Positions 17,092 through 26,086 are shown, numbered from the stretch's first letter. The stretch: 44,657 bases of DNA from GCA-002728855 sp036340635 (GCA_036340635.1 JAYYYF010000023.1:1-44657); one strand, 5' to 3'. Translations and numbers: made by a program. Notes: a model not told the origin generated them from the letters alone.

Positions 17092-19689
17092 ATGGATGAT
17101 TTTTATGAGTCAGAAGAATTTATAGCAGAACAAAATCAGTCTGAAGAATCCTTAATCAAAGTTACTGGTATGTATCGAGATTGGTTCTTAGATTATGCTT
17201 CGTATGTTATTTTAGAAAGAGCTGTGCCTGATATTTCTGATGGCCTTAAACCAGTTCAGAGAAGAATTCTTCATTCAATGAAAGATTTAGATGATGGCCG
17301 TTATAATAAAGTAGCAAATATTGTTGGTCATACGATGCAATATCATCCTCATGGAGATGCTAGCATAGCTGATGCGATAATACAAGTTGGGCAAAAAGAA
17401 TTACTAATAGATACCCAAGGGAATTGGGGGAATATATTGACTGGTGATAGAGCTGCAGCCTCAAGATATATAGAAGCAAGACTTTCTAAATTTGCTATAG
17501 ATGTTGTTTATAATTCAAAAATAACCAATTGGCAAATGTCCTATGATGGTAGGAAAAAGGAGCCAATTCATCTGCCTGTTAAATTCCCATTATTACTAGC
17601 ACAGGGAGCGGAAGGGATAGCTGTTGGTTTGTCCACAAAAATTTTGCCTCATAATTTTAATGAACTTTTAAATTCTTCTATAAAATATTTGACAGGTAAA
17701 AAATTCACTTTATTTCCAGATTTTCAGACTGGAGGTATAATAGATATTCAAAACTATAATGATGGGAATAGGGGCGGAAAGATAAGAGTCAGGGCTAGAA
17801 TTAAAAAAATCGATAAATCTACCCTTTCAATTATTGAAATTCCTTTTGGGACAAATACCTCTTCGCTAATTGAAAGTATTGTAAAAGCGAATGAAAAAGG
17901 GAAAATTAAGATTAAAAAGGTAGAAGATAATACATCTTCAAATACTGAAATCATTATTCAAATTCCAACAGGAATATCTCCTGATAAAACTATTGATGCT
18001 TTATACGCATTTACAGATTGTGAAATTTCAATTTCTCCTCTGGGATGTGTTATTTCAAAAAATAGTCCAGTTTTTATTGGAGTTTCTGATATGCTTATGA
18101 TCTCAACTGACAATACAGTCAAACTTTTAAAAAGAGAATTGGAAGTACAACTTGAAGAACTTGAAAATCAGTGGCATTTTTCTTCTTTGGAATACATTTT
18201 CATTATCAATAAAATATATAGAAACATTGAAAATGAAACCACTTGGGAAGGTGTCCTTTCTGCGATAAATGATGGTTTGAAAAATTACATATCAATATTG
18301 AAAAAGCCAATAGACAGAGACGATTTAATAAAGCTAACAGAAATTAAAATTAAACGGATTTCAAAGTTTGACATGGATAAATCAAAACAAAAAATTGAAA
18401 AACTTGAAGTCGATATTGCCGAAGTTAAAAACGACTTAAATCATCTAACCGAATTTGCAATAAGATACTTTAAATACTTAATTAAAGAATATGGGAAAGG
18501 TAGGGATCGAAAATCTGAGATAAAAGTTTTTGATGATGTAGATGCTAAAAAAGTTGTTGTCAGGAATCAAAAACTATATATGAATAGAGAAGAAGGTTTT
18601 ATAGGAACATCCCTAAGAAAAGATGAATATGTATGTGATTGTTCTGATATTGATGACATAATTACCTTCACAAATGAAGGCAAAATGAAAATAGTAAAAG
18701 CAGATACCAAAGTTTTTATAGGAAAACAAATTATTCACGTTGCTATATTTAAAAAAAATGATACAAGGACTATTTATAATATGATATATAGGGATGGTAA
18801 AAAAGGAACTACATTTATAAAGAGATTCCCAGTAAAGGGAGTTACTAGAGAAAAGGAATATAATCTAACACAAGGAACTCCAGAATCAAAAGTTCTTTAT
18901 TTTACTGCAAACCCAAATGGAGAAGCAGAAATAGTTAATATTATATTAAGAAACTCGGGGAATATTAAAAAACTTAAATGGGATTTAGATTTTGCAGATC
19001 TTCAAATTAAAGGGAGGAATAGTAGAGGTAATACTGTTACCAAATATTCTGTTTTAAAAGTAGAGCTGAAAGAAAAGGGAGTTTCAACATTAGATCCTAG
19101 AAAAGTTTGGTTTGATCAAAATATTCAAAGAATAAATTTGGAAGAGAGAGGGGAGTTGCTTGGAGAGTTTAAAGGTAAAGATAAGATTTTAATTATTAGA
19201 AAAAATGGGGCTGCAAGGGTAGTTGATCCAGAACCCAGTTTACATTTTAATGATGATTTAATTAAAATAGAAAAATGGATCCCTCATAAACCATTAACAG
19301 CTATCTATTATGATCCCGAAAAAAACCGTAATTTTTTGAAAAGATTTTTAATTGAAAATCAAAACAAAGAAGATTACTTTATCAAGCCAGATAAAGAGTT
19401 AATCTATATAAATACTAACTGGAGACCTATTGTTTTAGTAAATTTTTATAAATCAAAAAATAAAAGTATTCCTGAGAGTCTTGAAATAAATGTAGAAGAG
19501 TTTATTTCATTAAAAGGTTTCAAGGCGCAAGGCAATCAATTAAGTAATAAAAAGATCAAAAATGTTGAGCTAAAAGATTTTCTGCCTTATAATGAAAAAC
19601 AAACAGATCTTAGTGAGATAGAGGTAGAAGGTGAAGAAAAAATAGAATCTGATGACTTAGAATCTAATCAAATTGAAATGAATTTCTAG
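17092..19689 (+). CDS. parC: DNA topoisomerase IV subunit A
   Basis: DNA-cutting subunit of topoisomerase IV, 865 residues. The winged-helix breakage domain has ILERAVPDISDGLKPVQRRI and the active-site Tyr126 in AASRYIEARL. The quinolone-contact helix reads YHPHGDASIADAI, so the usual serine (E. coli ParC Ser80) is Ala90 and Glu84 is Asp94. I believe this is the natural state in the group. The C-terminal beta-pinwheel domain (about residues 500-790) is followed by a very acidic tail (LSEIEVEGEEKIESDDLE). Convergent with a lipoprotein gene 3 bases away. Confidence 0.94.
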   Translation: MDDFYESEEFIAEQNQSEESLIKVTGMYRDWFLDYASYVILERAVPDISDGLKPVQRRILHSMKDLDDGRYNKVANIVGHTMQYHPHGDASIADAIIQVGQKELLIDTQGNWGNILTGDRAAASRYIEARLSKFAIDVVYNSKITNWQMSYDGRKKEPIHLPVKFPLLLAQGAEGIAVGLSTKILPHNFNELLNSSIKYLTGKKFTLFPDFQTGGIIDIQNYNDGNRGGKIRVRARIKKIDKSTLSIIEIPFGTNTSSLIESIVKANEKGKIKIKKVEDNTSSNTEIIIQIPTGISPDKTIDALYAFTDCEISISPLGCVISKNSPVFIGVSDMLMISTDNTVKLLKRELEVQLEELENQWHFSSLEYIFIINKIYRNIENETTWEGVLSAINDGLKNYISILKKPIDRDDLIKLTEIKIKRISKFDMDKSKQKIEKLEVDIAEVKNDLNHLTEFAIRYFKYLIKEYGKGRDRKSEIKVFDDVDAKKVVVRNQKLYMNREEGFIGTSLRKDEYVCDCSDIDDIITFTNEGKMKIVKADTKVFIGKQIIHVAIFKKNDTRTIYNMIYRDGKKGTTFIKRFPVKGVTREKEYNLTQGTPESKVLYFTANPNGEAEIVNIILRNSGNIKKLKWDLDFADLQIKGRNSRGNTVTKYSVLKVELKEKGVSTLDPRKVWFDQNIQRINLEERGELLGEFKGKDKILIIRKNGAARVVDPEPSLHFNDDLIKIEKWIPHKPLTAIYYDPEKNRNFLKRFLIENQNKEDYFIKPDKELIYINTNWRPIVLVNFYKSKNKSIPESLEINVEEFISLKGFKAQGNQLSNKKIKNVELKDFLPYNEKQTDLSEIEVEGEEKIESDDLESNQIEMNF

Positions 19690-19692
19690 AAT

Positions 19693-20058
19693 CTATTTAA
19701 CTTTTATAGCTTTTCCTCTAAATCTTTTTTCTGGATTATTAACAAGTGAGTATTCAAAAAAATATTCTTTAGTATTTGTAGATAAAATCTGTATTTTAAC
19801 AGGTCTTTTGTCCTGATTTGAAGTTGGATTTATTTTGGTTAAAATAAACTCACAATTATTTACCCACTTTACAGCTGCAGAATCAATCTTATTGTCATAA
19901 AATTCTATTTCCAAAGTTTCAGAGCGAACAAACTTGGATTTTTTTATCTCTCCATTTACAATTGAGGAAAACTCAAAGGTTCCTGTTCTAAAGTCATCAC
20001 AGTTTTTTTCAACCTTATAGCAAGAAAAAATAACAAATAAAAACAGAAAATAACGCAT
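19693..20058 (-). CDS. Small conserved putative lipoprotein downstream of parC
   Basis: A 121-residue protein starting with a short hydrophobic signal and a lipobox-like VIFSC (Cys13). The mature part holds KNCDDFRTGTFEFSS and WVNNCEFILTKINP, two cysteines that could pair. I recognise it as a small flavobacterial family next to parC, sometimes wrongly labelled 'DNA topoisomerase IV' because of that position. There is nothing topoisomerase-like in the sequence. It is probably exported to the periplasm or outer membrane; function is unknown. It follows the XRE regulator gene by 15 bases on the same strand and may share its transcript. Confidence 0.75.
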   Translation of the reverse strand: MRYFLFLFVIFSCYKVEKNCDDFRTGTFEFSSIVNGEIKKSKFVRSETLEIEFYDNKIDSAAVKWVNNCEFILTKINPTSNQDKRPVKIQILSTNTKEYFFEYSLVNNPEKRFRGKAIKVK

Positions 20059-20073
20059 TATATCACTATATCA

Positions 20074-20442
20074 CTACTGCTTAGGGAAAAACCTTTCAAA
20101 ACTACCATCATCATAGTAATACACTATCTCTCTGAGATGGGAGTCTCTTAAATTATCAGACTCTTTATCACTTTTTATTATCTCAGTAACATCTTTATTA
20201 TTAGTCAGGGGCAAGGATTTATCTATCTTATCTTCTCCTAAAATAAGCCATTCTAGGCTAATATCAGGGAAAGATTTATGTATTTTAAGTAATAAATCCA
20301 AGCTTGGGTTATTTCTTCCAGACAAAATATGAGATATTGATGATCTTTGAACTCCTATCATCGATGCAAAAGATGATGCAGAAAGATTATTTTCATCAAT
20401 AATTTCTCCTATACGTTCTGCTATTAATTTGTTGTTCACCAT
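20074..20442 (-). CDS. XRE-family helix-turn-helix regulator
   Basis: A 122-residue DNA-binding protein of the Cro/CI type. The HTH covers about residues 18-60 (SASSFASMIGVQRSSISHIL, then SGRNNPSLDLLLKIHKSFP), followed by SLEWLILGEDK. A polar linker leads to a C-terminal IVYYYDDGSFERFFP motif that I associate with a Bacteroidota subgroup of these regulators. It is divergent from an M14 carboxypeptidase. The 257-base gap between the starts holds two closely related 16-base palindromes that are plausible operators. It may repress itself and the peptidase. Ligand or signal unknown. Confidence 0.88.
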   Translation of the reverse strand: MVNNKLIAERIGEIIDENNLSASSFASMIGVQRSSISHILSGRNNPSLDLLLKIHKSFPDISLEWLILGEDKIDKSLPLTNNKDVTEIIKSDKESDNLRDSHLREIVYYYDDGSFERFFPKQ

Positions 20443-20443
20443 T

Positions 20444-20468
20444 GTAAATAAATATTAATTAAATTTAC
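20444..20468. promoter_or_regulatory. Weak third operator-like inverted repeat at the XRE start
   Basis: GTAAAT (20444-20449) and ATTTAC (20463-20468) form an inverted repeat with a 13-base spacer immediately upstream of the XRE ATG at 20442. The half-site resembles the GTTTAC/GTAAAC arms of the two palindromes further along the gap. The spacing differs, so it is only a weak candidate for an autoregulatory site. Confidence 0.2.
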
Positions 20469-20574
20469 CATAAAATCTTAAAATATCAAATAAATAATGA
20501 TTTAAAGCTTAAAAAAAGTTTATCCTTTACTTTAATAAAAAATTTTATAATATTGATTGTTAATATTTTAGCTG

Positions 20575-20582
20575 CAAAATTA
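20575..20582 (-). promoter_or_regulatory. Possible -7 box for the XRE gene
   Basis: On the minus strand it reads TAATTTTG, an exact TAnnTTTG match. It would give a leader of about 125 bases to the start at 20442. The palindrome at 20601-20616 begins 18 bases upstream of it in transcription sense, covering the -33 position. Confidence 0.3.
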
Positions 20583-20600
20583 AATCATCTCTATAATTTT

Positions 20601-20616
20601 GTTTACATAGATAAAC
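20601..20616. promoter_or_regulatory. Operator-like palindrome 1
   Basis: GTTTACATAGATAAAC has GTTTA/TAAAC arms. It is near-identical in its arms to the element at 20653-20668, and the left half GTTTACATA equals the reverse complement of the other site's right half. A 16-base length with matching arms suits a dimeric Cro/CI-type repressor. Likely bound by the adjacent XRE protein; this is inferred from position only. Confidence 0.5.
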
Positions 20617-20652
20617 AATTTTCAATTAAAAATTCTTTTAGACAGTATTTTT

Positions 20653-20668
20653 GTTTACTTATGTAAAC
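20653..20668. promoter_or_regulatory. Operator-like palindrome 2
   Basis: GTTTACTTATGTAAAC has perfect GTTTAC/GTAAAC arms around a 4-base centre. It ends 11 bases before the -7 box of the M14 carboxypeptidase, so a bound protein would cover the -33 region and block transcription. Start-to-start distance to palindrome 1 is 52 bases, about five helical turns, which would let two bound dimers face the same side. Confidence 0.55.
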
Positions 20669-20679
20669 GTTTGCTTTTT

Positions 20680-20687
20680 TACTTTTG
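20680..20687 (+). promoter_or_regulatory. -7 box of the M14 carboxypeptidase promoter
   Basis: TACTTTTG fits TAnnTTTG exactly and ends 12 bases before the ATG at 20700, implying a very short leader. The -33 position coincides with operator-like palindrome 2 instead of a clear TTG. Confidence 0.45.
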
Positions 20688-20699
20688 TAGTTAATTTGT

Positions 20700-21785
20700 A
20701 TGATTTTTGCCAACCGTTATTTCCCCCCTCAAAAGCTTTTATTGTTTTTAGATGATCTTCCCGAGCATTTTAAAACGTGTGTCTTGGGTAAATCGGTTCT
20801 CAAGTCAGCAATTTACGGGATTGAAATAGGCTCTGGCAAACAAAAAGTTCTCATTTGGTCCCAAATGCACGGGAATGAAACTACGTCGTCTAGAGCCGTC
20901 TGTGAATTAATTAAATATTTTCAGTATTCCGATTTTATATTAAAAAACCTTCGTTTACTTATAATTCCTCAACTAAATCCTGATGGAGCAGCTTCTTACT
21001 CCAGGCTTAATGCTAATAAACTTGATATTAATAGAGATGCTATAAAGCTGTCTCAGCCAGAAAGTAAACTACTGAATAAAGTTTTTGATGAATTTTCCCC
21101 TGACTATTGTTTTAATATGCACGATCAAAGATCAGTTTTTTCGGTTGGGGAAAATGATAAATCCGCTGCAATCTCCTTTCTTTCTCCTGCAATTGATAAT
21201 AATCAAAGTATTTCAAAATCAAGAGAAAGATCTATGCTTTTGATTGCGGCTATAAATAAAAAACTCCAAAGAGAAATTCCCGGAAACGTCGGAAGATATA
21301 ATGACAAATACAATGGGGATTGCTTTGGCGATTCTTTTTCTAAAAAGGGTGTTGCAACTTTACTTTTCGAAGCAGGTCATTTTAAAAATGATTACTCAAG
21401 AGAGCCGTCTAAAACCTTAATATTCAATTCTTTAATACATGCCTTACATTTAATTATCAATAAAAATTTCCATGACAAATCGATTGAGGAATACTTCCAA
21501 ATTCCAGAAAACAAAGAAAGGTATGTTGATGTAATTATTGAAAATACAACCGTTTCAGATGAAAATTTAATCTTTACCAATCAGCAATTGGCGATTCAAT
21601 ACAAAGAAGTTCTAGAGAAACAAAAAATTTTGCTACGGCCTACTTATCACTCATATGCAAAAAAACTTAATCTTTTCTCTCATTCAAGAATTAATTCCTT
21701 TCAAGAGTCTAACTTAAAAAAATTCGTTTTCAAGAAAAATAAAAATGTTGATATTTCATTTTTCTCACTAAATAACCTGTTTTAG
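20700..21785 (+). CDS. M14 family zinc carboxypeptidase
   Basis: A 361-residue metallopeptidase. The zinc motif HxxE is in SQMHGNETTSS (His57, Glu60), the third ligand is His141 in CFNMHDQRS, and the catalytic glutamate is probably Glu224 in LLFEAGHFKND. The PQLNPDGA segment (from about residue 90) is typical of M14. No signal peptide is visible, so it acts in the cytoplasm, perhaps on peptides or on an N-acyl amino acid; the family also includes deacylases of that kind. It is divergent from an XRE regulator and its promoter overlaps a palindrome. The C-terminal 100 residues are lysine-rich and less conserved-looking. Confidence 0.88.
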   Translation: MIFANRYFPPQKLLLFLDDLPEHFKTCVLGKSVLKSAIYGIEIGSGKQKVLIWSQMHGNETTSSRAVCELIKYFQYSDFILKNLRLLIIPQLNPDGAASYSRLNANKLDINRDAIKLSQPESKLLNKVFDEFSPDYCFNMHDQRSVFSVGENDKSAAISFLSPAIDNNQSISKSRERSMLLIAAINKKLQREIPGNVGRYNDKYNGDCFGDSFSKKGVATLLFEAGHFKNDYSREPSKTLIFNSLIHALHLIINKNFHDKSIEEYFQIPENKERYVDVIIENTTVSDENLIFTNQQLAIQYKEVLEKQKILLRPTYHSYAKKLNLFSHSRINSFQESNLKKFVFKKNKNVDISFFSLNNLF

Positions 21786-21827
21786 TGAAAAACAATCATT
21801 CTTAATTAACTTTTCTTGTTTTTTTAT

Positions 21828-21835
21828 TAGCTTTG
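21828..21835 (+). promoter_or_regulatory. -7 box for the Lrp-type regulator
   Basis: TAGCTTTG matches TAnnTTTG exactly, 11 bases before the ATG at 21847. No TTG at standard spacing. It lies in the 61-base gap after the carboxypeptidase gene and would drive lrp-ppc. Confidence 0.4.
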
Positions 21836-21846
21836 AGAGCATATCT

Positions 21847-22326
21847 ATGAATAATATTAAACTTGATGAAATTGATCAGAAGATCCTGGATATATTAATT
21901 GACAACACCAGGACTCCTTTCACTGAAATCTCCAAGCGTCTTTTAATTTCAGCAGGAACTGTTCATGTTAGAGTGAAAAAAATGGAGGATGCGGGTATAA
22001 TTAGGGGGTCTTCATTAAATCTTGACTATGTTATGCTTGGATATTCTTTTATAGCCTATATTGGGATTTTTCTTGAAAAAACACATAGAACAAAGGAAGT
22101 TCTGTCTAATTTAGAAAAAATTCCATATGTCACAGTCGCTCACGTTACTACAGGTAAGTTTAATATTTTTTGTAAAGTTCGTGCAAAAAGTACAAAACAC
22201 GCCAAAGATATTATCTTTATGATTGATGATGTTCCTGGGGTATCAAGAACAGAAACAATGATATCTCTAGAAGAGAGTATCAATGACAAGAGGCGTTTAA
22301 TGCATCGTATTTTCAATGATTTATAA
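21847..22326 (+). CDS. Lrp/AsnC-family transcriptional regulator
   Basis: A 159-residue regulator with an N-terminal helix-turn-helix (IDQKILDILIDNTRTPFTEI, then SAGTVHVRVKKMEDAGII, about residues 9-52) and a C-terminal RAM ligand-binding domain (about 66-145: GYSFIAYIGIFLEK, then AHVTTGKFNIFCKV). Such proteins form octamers and sense amino acids or related metabolites. It is 17 bases upstream of ppc and likely shares its transcript. This suggests a role in nitrogen or carbon balance, but the effector is not shown by the sequence. Confidence 0.93.
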   Translation: MNNIKLDEIDQKILDILIDNTRTPFTEISKRLLISAGTVHVRVKKMEDAGIIRGSSLNLDYVMLGYSFIAYIGIFLEKTHRTKEVLSNLEKIPYVTVAHVTTGKFNIFCKVRAKSTKHAKDIIFMIDDVPGVSRTETMISLEESINDKRRLMHRIFNDL

Positions 22327-22343
22327 TAACAGACAATCAATTA

Positions 22344-24932
22344 ATGCCAAGAAAACCAAAACTTGAAAGATTTAACGAGCGAATTCTTTCTAAATTTCAA
22401 ATCTATAATAGCCTTTTTCTTACACTTCCATTTAAGACTATAAAAAATACATCTATGCTTTTACCTTTATTTGCAGATCATTGTAAAAATGGGTACAAAG
22501 AAGGAAAAGACCCCAAGCATATATTGACTACTTTTTTTAAACAATTTTTGCCAAATTATAATTTTGAAAAGCAAATAAGTTTAATTTTTAGATTTATCCA
22601 ATATATAGAACGTCAGGTAGTTCTCTTTGACGCAATTGAAGATGCTGGTTTTGCATACGTTAATAATATGCATGGAAGAGGAACCTTGAGACAAATAAAA
22701 GAAGAGGCTACAAGTTTGCAAAAATTAGAAAGTTTAAAAAATTACCTCAAAAGGTTTAACGTTCGTTTAGTTTTGACAGCTCACCCAACTCAATTTTATC
22801 CAGGGAATGTACTTGCAATAATTAATGATCTTTCAAAAGCGATAAAGAAAGATGATCTTGAGTCTATTAAAGCTCTATTAACTCAACTTGGTAAAACAAG
22901 ATTTTACAAAAGAAAAAAGCCCTCTCCTTATGATGAAGCAATCAGTTTGATATGGTATTTGGAAACTGTCTTTTATCATTCTGCAAGCACCATATATAAT
23001 TATATACAGAACAATATTTTTCAAAACAAAGCATTAGAAAATTCGGTTTTTGATTTTGGATTTTGGCCAGGAGGTGACAGAGATGGCAACCCATATGTTA
23101 CGTCAGAAATTACATTAAAAACTGCTGCGAACCTTAAACTATCAATTTTAAAAAATTATTCTCGCGAACTTAAGCTCTTAAAAAGAAGGCTGACATTTGA
23201 TAAAATTGAATTTAAAATTGAAAATTTGGAGAATAAAATCAATAAACTGCTTTATTCTAAAAATAAAGAACAAAAGTTTAACGCAACTATTTTCCTTGAT
23301 TCATTAAATCAAATTCATGAAATAATAAATAAAGAACATAATGGTCTTTATGAAGATTTAGTTTTAAATCTTATAAATAAAGTTAAAATATTCGGTTTTC
23401 ATTTTGCTAGTCTTGACATAAGACAAGACTCAAGGATTCACAATAAGGTTTTTGAAGGAATTATTTCCTGTCCAAGTATATCTAGATACATAAATAAAAG
23501 CCCTGAGAAATATAGGGAAATGGATGAAGAGGAAAAATTTCTTTTTCTCTCGAATTTAAAAGGTAATATACCCTTATCTCTTTTTAAAAAAGGATTAATT
23601 TTCGAAACCCTTAAAACTATTGAAGCTATTAAAATGATTCAAAAAAACAATGGTGAAAAAGGCTCAAATAGATATATCATAAGTAATTGCCAGTCAACTC
23701 AAAACATATTAGAATTGTTTGCCTTAATTAGACTATCTAACTGGGAAAAACCAAAGATTGACATAATACCATTATTTGAAACAATCAATGATTTGGAAAT
23801 ATGTGGTAAGGTTATGGGTTCTTTATACAACAACCCAGAATATTTAAAACATCTTAGAAGAAGGGGTAACAAGCAAACTGTTATGCTTGGATTTTCTGAC
23901 GGAACCAAAGACGGAGGATATTTTATGGCTAATTGGAGTATATATAAAGCTAAAAAAACTTTGACTAAACTATCTGAAAAGAATGGCTTGAAAATAGCGT
24001 TTTTTGATGGTAGAGGGGGGCCTCCTGCTAGAGGAGGCGGGAACACCCATGAGTTTTATGCTTCACTTGACAACAAAATTAAAGCCGATGATATACAGCT
24101 TACCATTCAAGGTCAAACCATTAGTTCAAACTTTGGAACTAACGAATCCTGCCAATTCAATCTCGAACAATTATTGAGCTCTGGCGTTGAAAATCAAATT
24201 TTTAAAACCGATAAAAATAACTTGAGCCAAAATGACATAGACACCCTTAATGCATTGGCTAAGGAAAGCTATGAAAAATATAATGAATTTAAATCTCATC
24301 ATAATTTTATTCCTTATTTAGAAAAAATGACTACCCTTTACTATTATTCAAAGGCAAACATTGGAAGCAGACCTTCGAAGAGAGTCAACACAAAAAAATT
24401 AAATTTTGATGATTTAAGGGCAATCCCTTTTGTTGGAAGCTGGAGTCAATCTAAACAAAATGTCCCTGGTTTCTTTGGAGTTGGAACTGCACTAAAATCA
24501 TTTAACAAAAAAAATAAGTTTGACCTAGTCATTGGCTTATATAAAAGATCTTCTTTTTTTAGAACCCTAATCAGCAATAGCATGATGAGCCTTACAAAAT
24601 CATTTTTTGAATTAACTGATTACATGAAGAAGGATCCAGAATTCGGTGATTTTTGGAAAATAATACATAAAGAATATATGCTTTCAAAGAGAATGATACT
24701 TAAACTTACAGGATTCTCTGATTTAATGGAAAATGAGCAGGCAGGCAAGACTTCAATTCAAATTAGAGAAGAAATAGTTCAACCTCTTTTAACAATTCAA
24801 CAATTTGCACTTATAAATATTAGAGAAAATCAACCCAATCCCAATTTTGACAAAAAGAAACTTGAAATTTTTGAAAGAATCGTGACGCGTTCACTATTTG
24901 GCAATATTAATGCCAGTAGAAACTCTGCTTAA
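22344..24932 (+). CDS. ppc: Phosphoenolpyruvate carboxylase
   Basis: Adds bicarbonate to phosphoenolpyruvate to make oxaloacetate, refilling the TCA cycle. The 862-residue protein carries all hallmark blocks: VLTAHPTQ with catalytic His147, FWPGGDRDGNPYVT, LGFSDGTKDGGYFMANWS with Lys522, and FFDGRGGPPARGGG. The extreme C-terminus (NASRNSA) is close to the usual RNTG-type end, so the gene is full length. It follows an Lrp regulator by 17 bases and its last 4 bases overlap the convergent aroB stop. Confidence 0.96.
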   Translation: MPRKPKLERFNERILSKFQIYNSLFLTLPFKTIKNTSMLLPLFADHCKNGYKEGKDPKHILTTFFKQFLPNYNFEKQISLIFRFIQYIERQVVLFDAIEDAGFAYVNNMHGRGTLRQIKEEATSLQKLESLKNYLKRFNVRLVLTAHPTQFYPGNVLAIINDLSKAIKKDDLESIKALLTQLGKTRFYKRKKPSPYDEAISLIWYLETVFYHSASTIYNYIQNNIFQNKALENSVFDFGFWPGGDRDGNPYVTSEITLKTAANLKLSILKNYSRELKLLKRRLTFDKIEFKIENLENKINKLLYSKNKEQKFNATIFLDSLNQIHEIINKEHNGLYEDLVLNLINKVKIFGFHFASLDIRQDSRIHNKVFEGIISCPSISRYINKSPEKYREMDEEEKFLFLSNLKGNIPLSLFKKGLIFETLKTIEAIKMIQKNNGEKGSNRYIISNCQSTQNILELFALIRLSNWEKPKIDIIPLFETINDLEICGKVMGSLYNNPEYLKHLRRRGNKQTVMLGFSDGTKDGGYFMANWSIYKAKKTLTKLSEKNGLKIAFFDGRGGPPARGGGNTHEFYASLDNKIKADDIQLTIQGQTISSNFGTNESCQFNLEQLLSSGVENQIFKTDKNNLSQNDIDTLNALAKESYEKYNEFKSHHNFIPYLEKMTTLYYYSKANIGSRPSKRVNTKKLNFDDLRAIPFVGSWSQSKQNVPGFFGVGTALKSFNKKNKFDLVIGLYKRSSFFRTLISNSMMSLTKSFFELTDYMKKDPEFGDFWKIIHKEYMLSKRMILKLTGFSDLMENEQAGKTSIQIREEIVQPLLTIQQFALINIRENQPNPNFDKKKLEIFERIVTRSLFGNINASRNSA

Positions 24933-26008
24933 GAAAATTCATAATACTCAAAAGCCAATTTTATTAATTTCACTGAAACTTCATTATCTATTGTAGCTTC
25001 TCCTATTCTAGTAAGCAATGTAAATCTGTTTTTCCCGCCAACGTTTTTTTTATCATACCTCACCAAGTCAATTATAGAAAGGATATCTGATTTTGAAAAT
25101 TTAATTTTAGGAAAAAATTTGTTGATAGAATTTGAAATATAATTAGTGTCGTTCAAAGAAAGTCCACTTAATTTCATAGATAAAAATGACTCCAAAATAA
25201 TTCCAGCTGCAACAGCTTCGCCGTGCAGGAAATACCTCCCTTTTTTTTGAGTTAAAAAATAAGACTCAATAGCATGTCCTAAAGTATGGCCGAAATTTAA
25301 AAGCTTTCTCTCACCAAGTTCCTTCAGGTCTTTTTTAACTACTTCATTTTTAATAACTACTGATTTATAAATATACTTCTGAATTAGATCGTCAAGTGAA
25401 AATCCATAATCAATCAATTCTTTAAAATATTTTTCGTTTTTTATCAATCCATGCTTTAACATTTCAGCATACCCGCTCCTAAATTGACTTTGAGATAGAG
25501 TTTTTAAAAAATTATAGTCTATTAATACTAAGCAAGGGTTAGCAATAACTCCTATTTGATTTTTTAAATTATCTAAATCTATTCCTGTTTTCCCTCCTAT
25601 GGATGCATCAACCATAGAAAGTAGAGTAGTAGGGACATTAACAAAATCCATTCCTCTCATATAGGTTGCTGCTACAAAACCACCAAGGTCACTTATAACT
25701 CCTCCTCCTAAATTAATTAATAAACTTTTTCTATCTGCACCATTTTTAGACAGATTTCTCCATATAAAATCACATGTGGTTAAATCTTTTTTCTCCTCGC
25801 CAGGATCAATCTCAATAATTTTAAATTCAATCCCACTCTCTATTTTATCTAGAAAATATTTGAGACAAAAACCTTTAGTATTAATGTCTACGAGAATAAA
25901 AATTGAAGAATATTTCTTGACTTTCAGAAAAGATTCTAAAACACCGAATGCTTTCTGAGAAAATTCAACTGAGTATCCATTGGCTTCTATTGGTTTTAAA
26001 GCATCCAT
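24929..26008 (-). CDS. aroB: 3-dehydroquinate synthase
   Basis: Second shikimate-pathway enzyme: converts DAHP to 3-dehydroquinate using NAD and a divalent metal. The 359 residues include LINLGGGVISDLGGFVAATY, then RGMDFVNVPTTLLSMVDASI and GGKTGID, the nucleotide- and phosphate-binding core. Further blocks are GYAEMLKHGLIK and LLNFGHTLGHAIES, which supply metal-binding Glu and His residues, and LHGEAVAAGI. It is a single gene here with no other shikimate gene nearby. Divergent from proline dehydrogenase with a 96-base gap that contains -7 boxes facing both ways. Confidence 0.96.
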   Translation of the reverse strand: MDALKPIEANGYSVEFSQKAFGVLESFLKVKKYSSIFILVDINTKGFCLKYFLDKIESGIEFKIIEIDPGEEKKDLTTCDFIWRNLSKNGADRKSLLINLGGGVISDLGGFVAATYMRGMDFVNVPTTLLSMVDASIGGKTGIDLDNLKNQIGVIANPCLVLIDYNFLKTLSQSQFRSGYAEMLKHGLIKNEKYFKELIDYGFSLDDLIQKYIYKSVVIKNEVVKKDLKELGERKLLNFGHTLGHAIESYFLTQKKGRYFLHGEAVAAGIILESFLSMKLSGLSLNDTNYISNSINKFFPKIKFSKSDILSIIDLVRYDKKNVGGKNRFTLLTRIGEATIDNEVSVKLIKLAFEYYEFS

Positions 26009-26015
26009 TATTCTC

Positions 26016-26023
26016 CAAAAATA
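26016..26023 (-). promoter_or_regulatory. -7 box for aroB
   Basis: On the minus strand TATTTTTG, an exact TAnnTTTG match, ends 7 bases before the ATG at 26008, which implies a transcript that is leaderless or nearly so. No CAA (TTG on the minus strand) sits at standard spacing. Confidence 0.4.
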
Positions 26024-26078
26024 ACACTTTAAGTCAACATGTATAGTTTTGGATAATATATTCTGAAATTAATTGAGG

Positions 26079-26086
26079 TATATTTG
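26079..26086 (+). promoter_or_regulatory. -7 box for proline dehydrogenase
   Basis: TATATTTG matches TAnnTTTG exactly, 18 bases before the ATG at 26105. The nearest upstream TTTG (26048-26051) is 27 bases away, beyond the usual 17-23. Confidence 0.4.

Noticed and set aside
1602..20699. tRNA or rRNA genes hidden in intergenic gaps
   Set aside because: Gaps are short and none contains a T-loop-like GGTTCGA or similar sequence.
23699..24046. 115-codon ORF antisense to ppc
   Set aside because: Opposite the catalytic blocks of ppc; glycine-rich codons on the coding strand create a proline-rich shadow.
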